Assembly (NCBI GenBank): GCA_046462535.1
Contig: JBKGVF010000025.1
Span: 1-38,820 of the forward strand
DNA from: JAAZCI01 sp046462535
GTDB taxonomy: Bacteria; Pseudomonadota; Gammaproteobacteria; Cardiobacteriales; Wohlfahrtiimonadaceae
Direction: 5' to 3'
DNA: 38,820 nt
Below, piece after piece: positions 1 through 6,635 of the stretch (its first letter is position 1; each line of letters begins with the position of its first letter). A model generated the notes under the pieces. It searched no databases, was not told where the DNA came from, and was given only the letters and a program-made list of their open reading frames with translations. A program made the translations under genes and the position numbers.

Positions 1-264
1 GACAAGTAGCAATCCTGCTAAAAAGATAAAGGGGAGTCGGAGATAGACTTTAAAACCGCTCTCCCTTCTCTGCCCCAAAAATGAGATAACGGCAAACGCA
101 CCTAAGCCATTTATAACAATCAACGCCAGCCGTGTATCACGATGTAATTGAGCGAAGGTAAGACCTTCCCAAAATATTTCCGCTCCCAAAGTTGCCATAA
201 AAGCGACAACAATGATCCCAAAAATCACTACTCCCCAATAAAGAAAATTCCCCCAATTTTTCAT
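1..264 (-). CDS. Unknown multi-pass inner membrane protein, N-terminal part (cut by window edge)
   Basis: An ATG (complement of 262-264) opens a frame that stays open for 88 codons to the window edge, so the C-terminus is missing. An AGGAG ribosome binding site lies about 5 bases upstream (complement of 270-274). The protein begins MKNWGNFLYWGVV and has three strongly hydrophobic stretches, at about residues 7-28, 47-63 and 78-88+, separated by short polar loops (HRDTR and GQRRESGF). It is probably an inner membrane protein of three or more passes. I do not recognise the family. It points away from ydfG, so the two are not one operon. Plus-strand reading frames over this stretch show no protein-like character. 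Confidence 0.7.
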   Translation of the reverse strand, partial: MKNWGNFLYWGVVIFGIIVVAFMATLGAEIFWEGLTFAQLHRDTRLALIVINGLGAFAVISFLGQRRESGFKVYLRLPFIFLAGLLLV

Positions 265-420
265 CCCTACTCCTATTTAAGCTCTCTCTTTATTTTTAAA
301 TTATGCAGAAATATCTTACGCCAATCTGCGATTAAACAGATCGTTAAATATTAAAACAAAATTTTCGGTGCCATTTTTATTTTTATAAATAAAATAATCT
401 TGCAATCGATCTTTCCCGAT

Positions 421-561
421 TTATTGGTTACCACAGCATCGATCTCGATTACCTCTAAGAAGCAATTGGAAACCACCCCATTTAGAGATGTCACCGAGGC
501 AATTGCCGATACTCCTGGTTTAATCTATATATTGATCAATAGGAAGGCCCTCACCTATTGA
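421..561 (+). pseudogene. Remnant of a TonB-dependent receptor plug domain
   Basis: Frame 1 from 355 to the TGA at 559-561 is open but has no ATG in its first part and no signal peptide. From 427 it reads VTTASISITSKKQLE, then TTPFRDVTEAIADTPGL. This matches the usual opening of the plug of TonB-dependent outer membrane receptors (V-T-A-x-x ... P-x-R-D-x-x-E-A-[IL]-x-D-x-P-G). In intact receptors this is followed by some 600 residues of plug and barrel; here homology stops right after TPGL, and LIYILINRKALTY precedes the stop. Both the start and nearly all of the gene are missing. I see no receptor remains downstream before ydfG. The assignment is motif-based, by eye. Confidence 0.5.
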
Positions 562-586
562 CAAGTAAGGTCTATTTCTTTACAAA
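558..586 (+). promoter_or_regulatory. Candidate sigma70 promoter upstream of ydfG
   Basis: A perfect -35 TTGACA (558-563) is followed after 17 bases by TACAAA (581-586), which matches the -10 consensus at four of six positions. A transcript from about 593 would carry a leader of about 100 bases before ydfG. A second possible site closer to the gene is the extended -10 TGC-TAAAAT at 652-660, without a clear -35. Confidence 0.4.
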
Positions 587-692
587 ATCACCAGCCTCTT
601 TTGAGCACTTCCGATTTAATAACTAAGGACCCCGGTGCTTCTCACAATCCGTGCTAAAATATTCTAACCACTAGAGATAAAAAGGAATTGCT

Positions 693-1466
693 ATGAATCC
701 CGCCTCCCCTATGAATGTACTCATTACCGGAGCCTCCTCCGGCTTTGGCCGAGAAACTGCTCGACTCTTTGTTAAGCAGGGTCATCGAGTGATTGGTCTT
801 GCTCGTCGGAAAGAGCGTCTCGATGCCCTTAAAGAGGAGCTTGGCGAAAATTTCTATCCACTTGTCGCCGATATTACCGATAAAGCTGCAGTAAAGTCGG
901 GGGTGGAGAATATTCCCACACCTTTCGACGATATTGATCTCTTAATTAATAATGCCGGGCTTGCACTCAATAAAGAGGCTGCTTTTGAAGTGGACTATAA
1001 CGATTGGGAGACGATGATTGATGTCAACATTAAAGGCTTAACCTATATCACTCACCTTATACTGCCTAAAATGGTGGCTCGTAACGATGGTTATATTATC
1101 AATTTGGGCTCAACAGCAGGCAATTATCCCTACTATGGCTCTAATATCTATGGGCCGACAAAGGCTTTTGTTGCCCTCTTCTCTTCTAATCTACGCGCCG
1201 ATCTTATTGGCAAAAAAATTCGTGTTACCAATGTGGAACCTGGTCTATGCAGTGAGACTGAATTCTCCAATGTGCGCTTTAAAGGGGATAAAGAGAGAGT
1301 GAAACAGACCTATGCAGATGTAGAAGCAATTACAGGAAAAGATATTGCCAATACCCTCTACTGGCTTGCAACACAACCAAAACATATCAATATCAATCGT
1401 ATTGAGATTATGCCCACAATGCAGACATTTGGTGATGGGCTAGTTGTTTATCGGGAGGAGAAGTAA
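693..1466 (+). CDS. ydfG: NADP-dependent 3-hydroxy acid dehydrogenase, SDR family (YdfG)
   Basis: Classical short-chain dehydrogenase of 257 residues. The Rossmann glycine motif TGASSGFG is at residues 12-19, NNAG at 86-89, the catalytic Ser at 140 and the YGPTK Tyr/Lys pair at 153/157. The signature ETEFSNVRFKGD and overall match to E. coli YdfG (248 residues) identify the subfamily, which oxidises L-allo-threonine, serine and 3-hydroxy acids and reduces malonic semialdehyde with NADP(H). It is cytoplasmic. AAGGA about 6 bases upstream supports the ATG at 693; Met7 (711) would give a length closer to E. coli. The dipeptidase follows after 7 bases, suggesting co-transcription. Confidence 0.92.
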   Translation: MNPASPMNVLITGASSGFGRETARLFVKQGHRVIGLARRKERLDALKEELGENFYPLVADITDKAAVKSGVENIPTPFDDIDLLINNAGLALNKEAAFEVDYNDWETMIDVNIKGLTYITHLILPKMVARNDGYIINLGSTAGNYPYYGSNIYGPTKAFVALFSSNLRADLIGKKIRVTNVEPGLCSETEFSNVRFKGDKERVKQTYADVEAITGKDIANTLYWLATQPKHININRIEIMPTMQTFGDGLVVYREEK

Positions 1467-1473
1467 TTAATAT

Positions 1474-2412
1474 ATGACTATTATCGACCTCCACTGTGAT
1501 GTCTTGATGAAGCTCGCAGATGGGAACGGAAAATACTCTTTTACCAATAGTCCCGAACTTGATGTTAATTTTGAGCGTCTAAAACAAGGAGGAGTAAAGC
1601 TTCAAGCCTTTGCACTCTTTGTCTACCCTTCTGTACCGAGCGATCAGCAGTTCCAAGCGATTCTCGATCAAGTTCACTATTTTTATAGCGAGATTTTAGC
1701 CAAGCACCCCGAAATGAAGCTGATCCGTAAATGGTCTGATCTCCCCAATCTTAAGAAGGGGGAGATCGGCGCTATTTTAACACTAGAAGGGGTAGATGCG
1801 ATTGGCAACGATCTCAACAAACTCACCACGTTACATGCATTAGGAATGCGCTCTGTGGGCTTAACTTGGAATAGTGCAAACTTAGCCGCCGATGGTGTAG
1901 CCGAGGCGCGAAATGGGGGGCTTTCTCGCTTTGGTCGAAGCGTTGTAGAGTGGTGTAATGAACACTCCCTCTTTGTGGATGTTTCCCATCTCTCTGTTGC
2001 CGGCTTCTGGGAGGTGATGGAGCTAGCGAAATACCCCATTGCCAGCCACTCAAACGCAAAAGCGATCTGCAATCATCGTCGTAACTTGGATGATGACCAA
2101 ATCAAAGCACTGATTGAGCGGGATATGATGATCCACCTTGTCTTCTGCCCCCCTTTTACAAAGCTTGGAGGAAATTCTACAGGGAATACCACCATTAACG
2201 ATATCATTCGCCACATTAAGCATATTGTGGGGCTAGGTGGCATGAACAATATCGGTTTTGGCTCAGACTTTGATGGCATTGAATCAAAAGTCAGTAAGCT
2301 TTCTCATGCTGGCGAGTATCAAAACCTTATTGAGGCACTCTTACTAGAGTTTACAGAGGCGGAAGTGAGCGGTTTTGCTCATCAGAACTTTTTAGATCGA
2401 TTACCCAAATAG
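1474..2412 (+). CDS. Membrane dipeptidase-like peptidase, family M19
   Basis: A 312-residue renal dipeptidase-type (M19) metallopeptidase, expected to cleave dipeptides with a binuclear zinc centre. The ligands are visible in order: H7 and D9 (DLHCD), E105 (TLEGVDAIG), H172 (DVSHLS), H192 (SHSNA) and the SDFDG motif at about 264-268. There is no signal peptide, so the enzyme is probably cytoplasmic despite the family name. Seven bases separate it from ydfG; its GGAGG-like ribosome site lies inside the end of ydfG with long spacing. It runs convergent to alr with only 28 bases between them and no clear terminator. Substrate unknown: D-amino-acid dipeptides are possible in this family. Confidence 0.88.
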   Translation: MTIIDLHCDVLMKLADGNGKYSFTNSPELDVNFERLKQGGVKLQAFALFVYPSVPSDQQFQAILDQVHYFYSEILAKHPEMKLIRKWSDLPNLKKGEIGAILTLEGVDAIGNDLNKLTTLHALGMRSVGLTWNSANLAADGVAEARNGGLSRFGRSVVEWCNEHSLFVDVSHLSVAGFWEVMELAKYPIASHSNAKAICNHRRNLDDDQIKALIERDMMIHLVFCPPFTKLGGNSTGNTTINDIIRHIKHIVGLGGMNNIGFGSDFDGIESKVSKLSHAGEYQNLIEALLLEFTEAEVSGFAHQNFLDRLPK

Positions 2413-2440
2413 CTCACAACCGAATATCCCAAAAAGTAAA

Positions 2441-3514
2441 CTACTCTACCTCTTTAAAATGGATCCGTTTTGCTAAATGGGTAAAGATTGTATAGGGGAT
2501 TGTTCCTGCCCAGAGCGCCACCTGCTCAATAGGGAGATTATCCCCAAAGATCTCCACCTCTTCATCCCAGGCAGACTCTGGAACTGAGCGAAGATCGATC
2601 ATCATCATATCCATAGCGGGTCTGCCAATAATATGGGCTTTATACCCACCCACCAACACATAAGCCTCTTCAGTAATTTCGCGGGGGTATCCATCAGCAT
2701 AACCTCCAGCTATCACCCCAATGGGCATCCGCTCCGGTGCTATAAATTTCGCTCCGTAACCAACACTCTCCCCCTCTTCAATAATCGCACGATGAATAAT
2801 CCGACTCTTTAAAGTAATTAAGGGTTGCAAGCCAAAATCAGCCCCTACTGTTCCATCAATAGGGGAGACACCATAGAGTGCAATCCCAAAACGAACCAAT
2901 GCCTTATGGGTTTGAGGATTGGTTAAGAGCGCTGCTGAGTTCGCCATACTTTGCTCTAGATCCAATTGCTCTAATTGTTGCATTGCCTCAATTTGTCGCT
3001 CAGTTAACGGATGATGCTTCTCATCAGCACATGCAAAGTGTGTCATAAGTCTAAGTTTGGCAACATTTTTAGAAGCAGTTAAGAGGGGATAGAGCTCAGT
3101 TGCACGCTCAGGTGTAACCCCTAAACGGTGCATTCCCGTATCTACCTTGAGATAAATTTCTAACGGTGTTGGAAGTGACGCCTCAAGTAACCACTGCAAC
3201 TGTTCTGAACTTGAGATCACAACCGCAAAATTCTCTTCTGCAGCGATAAGGTACTCATCAGGCGTAAAGAGGCCTTCTAAAAGCAAAATGGGCAGTTCAC
3301 CTCCAGCTCGACGTATTTCAAGCGCCTCCTCTATCATAGCTACAGCAAGATAATCTACCTCCTGCGCTAAAATAGGGAGTAGATTCTCAATACGATGACC
3401 ATATGCATTGGCTTTAATAACAGCACAATGCTCACTATTGGGGGCTAATCCCTTTAATTTTTGAAGATTATTTCGCAGTGCTGAAGGGGAGAAGTGGGCT
3501 ACCAACGGTCTCAT
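2441..3514 (-). CDS. alr: Alanine racemase
   Basis: PLP-dependent alanine racemase (357 residues, normal length), interconverting L- and D-alanine for peptidoglycan. The PLP lysine is K34 in VIKANAYGH. KVDTGMHRLG (R130), RFGIALYG (208-215) and the second catalytic base Y253 in VGYGAKF are all present, as is the C-terminal beta domain with GRPAMDMMMID. The start at 3514 has GAGGA about 13 bases upstream. It is separated from the upstream glutathione S-transferase by a terminator, so it probably has its own promoter in 3515-3552. The neighbouring dipeptidase could be metabolically related, but it is on the other strand. Confidence 0.95.
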   Translation of the reverse strand: MRPLVAHFSPSALRNNLQKLKGLAPNSEHCAVIKANAYGHRIENLLPILAQEVDYLAVAMIEEALEIRRAGGELPILLLEGLFTPDEYLIAAEENFAVVISSSEQLQWLLEASLPTPLEIYLKVDTGMHRLGVTPERATELYPLLTASKNVAKLRLMTHFACADEKHHPLTERQIEAMQQLEQLDLEQSMANSAALLTNPQTHKALVRFGIALYGVSPIDGTVGADFGLQPLITLKSRIIHRAIIEEGESVGYGAKFIAPERMPIGVIAGGYADGYPREITEEAYVLVGGYKAHIIGRPAMDMMMIDLRSVPESAWDEEVEIFGDNLPIEQVALWAGTIPYTIFTHLAKRIHFKEVE

Positions 3515-3552
3515 TACTCGGCTTATCCTCTAGGGCTCTATCGGTTAATGTG

Positions 3553-3583
3553 AAAAGAGCGGTGTCAATTGACTACACCGCTC
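3553..3583 (-). terminator. Intrinsic terminator after the glutathione S-transferase gene
   Basis: GAGCGGTGT (3557-3565) pairs perfectly with ACACCGCTC (3575-3583) around a 9-base loop. Read on the minus strand the stem is followed directly by TTTTC. It lies 24 bases beyond the stop of the gene ending at 3607 and upstream of alr. Confidence 0.75.
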
Positions 3584-3606
3584 ACCTATCATTATTGATT
3601 AAGCAA

Positions 3607-4266
3607 TTAATGAAAGAGATAACCTCCGTTTTGCTTCATATTGTCAATAAATTGCTGCTTCCACTCACCTGACATCGTTTTATATACCGCCTCTTCTGCT
3701 AATAAGCGCTCGCTTAAGGATTTAAGTTTTGGCATGTTGTGATAAAAATTATCTGACCCCAACTCCATCATTAAATTAAATCGAGCAAACATCGGTGCTA
3801 ATACAATATCTGTCACACTTAATGCAGCACCATGGAAGAACTGCCCTTTAACTGCCTGCTCTTCTAGTAGTGCTAAAGTGGTGGCAAGCTGCTCATAATA
3901 AGGATGTGCAGCTTCGCTACTCTCTGCTCGCATCGACAAATATTGTGGCCCATAAAGCTCTCCAGCAATACCAGCCCACGCTCGATTAAGCGCACGCATC
4001 GCACTCTCCTTCTGATAAATTGAGGGGGTCGGATGGCTCTCTTCGATAAATTCAACAATCGCCATCGACTCAAAAAGAATTGTCCCACTAGGCTCCTTCA
4101 TAACAGGTACACGCCCCGTTGGTGACCACTCTTTAAACCAATCAGGCAATTCTGCATGGGGATTGAGCCACTTTAACTCATAGTCGATCCCTTTTAGATT
4201 CAATGTAATTAATACTCGTTGAACAAAGGGGCATAAAGGATACCCAACCACTTGATACGCCATCAT
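3607..4266 (-). CDS. Glutathione S-transferase family protein
   Basis: A 219-residue two-domain GST fold: a thioredoxin-like N-domain (about 1-80) and an all-helical C-domain. The motif CPFVQRV (Cys12) is at the first helix, as in omega/DHAR-type GSTs that use cysteine for thiol transfer or dehydroascorbate-like reduction. GRVPVM has the conserved cis-proline and LFESMAIVEFIEE the glutathione-binding Glu-Ser. Cytoplasmic. Two adjacent ATGs exist (4266 and 4263); AAGGAG sits 3 or 6 bases upstream, favouring the second by spacing. It resembles neither SspA nor the tyrosine/serine GST classes closely. Substrate unknown. Confidence 0.85.
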   Translation of the reverse strand: MMAYQVVGYPLCPFVQRVLITLNLKGIDYELKWLNPHAELPDWFKEWSPTGRVPVMKEPSGTILFESMAIVEFIEESHPTPSIYQKESAMRALNRAWAGIAGELYGPQYLSMRAESSEAAHPYYEQLATTLALLEEQAVKGQFFHGAALSVTDIVLAPMFARFNLMMELGSDNFYHNMPKLKSLSERLLAEEAVYKTMSGEWKQQFIDNMKQNGGYLFH

Positions 4267-4403
4267 TAACTCCTTCTATCATTATCCACACCAATGGAAA
4301 TTAATTCTTCTCGCTATTTAGGTGTGAGTCTTGTAAATAGTCTATCATAGGAGAAGATTAAGCTGATACGATAAACATAAATAAAAAGGAGCACGATCAG
4401 ATA

Positions 4404-5096
4404 ATGAGTATCGAGTTTTCCACATTAATATTTTCTGGCAGTGATGTTATCCCCTTTCTACAGGGGCAGCTTACCGCAGATTTAGAGGCGCTAGCGTTTA
4501 TTGAGCCACATCCCGCTAATGAAGGTTTAGCAGGCATCTGTAATAACAAAGGGCGCTTAATTGCTACACTATGGCTGATTCGTGATAGCGACGAGCAGGT
4601 GCGTATGATTCTTCCTAGTGATCTAGCAACAAAAGTTGAAGCCCACCTGACCCGCTATATCTTCCGCTCAAAAGTAACAATCGAAGCGCGATTAGCTACC
4701 GAAGAGGAGCGCAACTCCCTCCCAAAGAGATTAATTATTCCCTGGCTTACCGAAGCACAGAGCGAAAAGTATATTCCCCAAATGGTCAGTCTCGACTCCC
4801 TTAAGGGGATTAGCTTTACAAAAGGTTGCTACACAGGGCAAGAGATTATCGCGCGTATGCATTTTTTAGGCACTCATAAACGGCGGTTAGCTCATATTAG
4901 GAGTGAGTTTCCCAGCGAGTTGGTTGCAGGCGCTACCATCACCACTGATGAAGGAGAGAGAGGGGGTGAAGTCCTATTAGCAAAAGAGGATGAGGCTTTA
5001 GCAGTGCTCTATCTTGATGCTGCTCAAGCCCCCCTAATGATTGAGCATCCCATCACCGTTAATACTATCTGGAACCAATTAGAGGAGGAGGAATGA
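4404..5096 (+). CDS. ygfZ: YgfZ/GcvT-like folate-binding protein, short form
   Basis: 230 residues with the YgfZ signature KGCYTGQE (140-147, Cys142), preceded by an N-terminal segment FLQGQLTADLEAL and the phrase CNNKGRLIATLWL typical of the GcvT-fold family. Members bind tetrahydrofolate and support maintenance or repair of certain Fe-S enzymes. E. coli YgfZ has about 326 residues, so this one is clearly shorter, mainly in the middle and the C-terminal barrel. AAAAGGAG lies about 13 bases before the ATG. The stop overlaps the pfkA start (ATGA), suggesting translational coupling. Confidence 0.85.
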   Translation: MSIEFSTLIFSGSDVIPFLQGQLTADLEALAFIEPHPANEGLAGICNNKGRLIATLWLIRDSDEQVRMILPSDLATKVEAHLTRYIFRSKVTIEARLATEEERNSLPKRLIIPWLTEAQSEKYIPQMVSLDSLKGISFTKGCYTGQEIIARMHFLGTHKRRLAHIRSEFPSELVAGATITTDEGERGGEVLLAKEDEALAVLYLDAAQAPLMIEHPITVNTIWNQLEEEE

Positions 5097-6121
5097 GTCG
5101 AAGAATTGGGGTTTTAACCGCAGGAGGCGATTGCCAAGGGCTCAATGCCGCATTGCGAGGATTAACGCTTTCCGCATTACGAGAAGGGTGGGAAGTGATC
5201 GGAATCCATGATGGATTTATTGGCCTAGCTGCAATGAGCTATGATCCTGTAACTAAAAAAGATGTCTATAACATCGGTAATCTAGGCGGAACAATCCTCG
5301 GGACTGGCCGTGGCGGAAAAGATGATGCTAAAACAGAGGATCGTGTCCGTGAATGTGTCGAAAGCTATGAAAAGATGGGGCTAGATGCTCTTATCTGTCT
5401 TGGTGGTGATGGCACACAACGCTTTGCCTCACATCTACATAAAGCAGGACTCAATATTGTTGGATTACCAAAAACCATCGACAATGATATCGCCCATACT
5501 GATATCACTTTTGGTTACGATACTGCCATTCATGTCTCCGTTATGGCGCTTGATCGGCTGAGAACCACGGCAGACTCACATCATCGTGTTATGATCCTTG
5601 AGGTGATGGGTCGTGATGCAGGCTGGTTAGCCGCTGGTGCAGCTTTAGCGGGCTCTGCAGATATCTGTCTAATTCCTGAGATCCCCTACTCAATGGCAGC
5701 AATTACCGAGTTTATTCGCAAAAATGTTTATGGTAAGCGTTCTGCACTAATAGTGGTCGCAGAAGGGGCAATCTCCCGAACTAAGTTCGATCTAGGGCTG
5801 AAACCTAAAAAACACTCTGAAGCCATTCGTCTTGTGGATAATATTCCTGAGCTGACCGGTATAGAGTCTCGACTAACAACACTAGGTTATGTTAGCCGTG
5901 GGGGTACCCCTACCGCCACAGATCGTATCTTTGCTACACAATGTGGTACAGAAGCGATCCGCTACATTAAAGAGGAGCGGTATGGAGTTATGGTGGCCCA
6001 ACAAGCAGGCGTTTTGGTTCCTGTACCATTAGAGAAGCTAGCTGGGGATCCGCGACTACTTCCCACCGACCATCCAATGATTACTACAATGCTCGATATG
6101 GGTGTCTGTATGGGTGTATAA
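5093..6121 (+). CDS. pfkA: 6-phosphofructokinase
   Basis: Group A phosphofructokinase (342 residues) phosphorylating fructose 6-phosphate. It carries GGDCQGLNAALRG at 11-23, GGDGT at 104-108, PKTIDND at 126-132 with the catalytic Asp130, and MGRDAGW at 172-178. The Gly at the third-from-last position of GGDGT is the usual mark of ATP use, whereas Lys127 in PKTIDND is typical of pyrophosphate enzymes and of the ATP enzymes of actinomycetes and trypanosomes (the Gly/Lys class). The donor is therefore probably ATP but not certain. The start overlaps the ygfZ stop by four bases, with GGAGGA just upstream. Confidence 0.92.
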   Translation: MSRRIGVLTAGGDCQGLNAALRGLTLSALREGWEVIGIHDGFIGLAAMSYDPVTKKDVYNIGNLGGTILGTGRGGKDDAKTEDRVRECVESYEKMGLDALICLGGDGTQRFASHLHKAGLNIVGLPKTIDNDIAHTDITFGYDTAIHVSVMALDRLRTTADSHHRVMILEVMGRDAGWLAAGAALAGSADICLIPEIPYSMAAITEFIRKNVYGKRSALIVVAEGAISRTKFDLGLKPKKHSEAIRLVDNIPELTGIESRLTTLGYVSRGGTPTATDRIFATQCGTEAIRYIKEERYGVMVAQQAGVLVPVPLEKLAGDPRLLPTDHPMITTMLDMGVCMGV

Positions 6122-6164
6122 TCCCCATCCCCGAATCGATTTAACTTAAAAGGAGATCGTAACC

Positions 6165-6551
6165 ATGAAAAAAATTATTCATACCGATAATGCACCAAAG
6201 GCACTTGGCCCCTACTCACAAGCCAATGTTTATAACGGTTTAATCTTTACTTCAGGACAGATTCCCCTCTGTCCCGAAACCGCAGAGGTAGTGGGTGATG
6301 ATATTGTCACTCAGGCCCGTCAAGTATTGGCTAATCTAAAAGCAGTATTAGAAGCAGCCGGTGGGGGTGTTGATACAATTTTAAAAGCCACCTGCTATCT
6401 TGATGATATCAATGACTTTAATGCCTTCAATGAGGTTTATGGTGAGATTATTGGGCTTGAGCGCGCTCCTGCACGCTCCTGCTTTGAAGTTGCGGCCTTA
6501 CCTCGCGGAGTCTTAGTCGAGGTCGAAGCAATTGCCTATATCAAAGAATAA
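6165..6551 (+). CDS. ridA: 2-iminobutanoate/2-iminopropanoate deaminase
   Basis: RidA/YjgF family, 128 residues (normal length). It hydrolyses reactive enamine/imine intermediates made by PLP enzymes such as threonine dehydratase, protecting other PLP enzymes. Conserved pieces are LGPYSQANVYNGLIFTSGQI near the N-terminus and the active-site Arg region APARSCFEVAALPRG, ending in VEVEAIA. Cytoplasmic, normally a trimer. AAAAGGAG lies 11 bases before the ATG. It follows pfkA by 43 bases and ends before a strong terminator. Confidence 0.95.
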   Translation: MKKIIHTDNAPKALGPYSQANVYNGLIFTSGQIPLCPETAEVVGDDIVTQARQVLANLKAVLEAAGGGVDTILKATCYLDDINDFNAFNEVYGEIIGLERAPARSCFEVAALPRGVLVEVEAIAYIKE

Positions 6552-6575
6552 TTTTTCTACTGAAAGTAGAGATAA

Positions 6576-6609
6576 AAAAGAGCCTATCTCCATAAAGATA
6601 GGCTCTTTT
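6576..6609. terminator. Bidirectional intrinsic terminator between ridA and acrB
   Basis: A perfect 14-bp stem (6576-6589 with 6596-6609; AAAAGAGCCTATCT and its complement) encloses the 6-base loop CCATAA. A-run on one side and T-run on the other make it work for both convergent genes. The stem is nearly the same as the one after aspS at 28654. Confidence 0.9.
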
Positions 6610-6635
6610 CTTTTAAGCAATGATTCAGCTGAAAG

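Larger units (their letters stand above)
265..692. other. Gene-poor intergenic stretch between divergent genes
   Basis: This 428-base AT-rich stretch has no intact gene. It holds the upstream region of the left-edge membrane protein, a short coding-like remnant (421-561) resembling a TonB-dependent receptor plug, a TTGACA-type promoter candidate (558-586), and a second extended -10-like site TGC-TAAAAT at 652-660 just before ydfG. The mix of decayed coding sequence and promoters suggests that a larger gene was lost here. Confidence 0.6.

Noticed and set aside
148..354. Plus-strand open frame of 68 codons at the left edge
   Set aside because: It lies opposite the well-supported minus-strand membrane protein with its own ribosome site; its composition is low-complexity AT-rich and it has no start signal.
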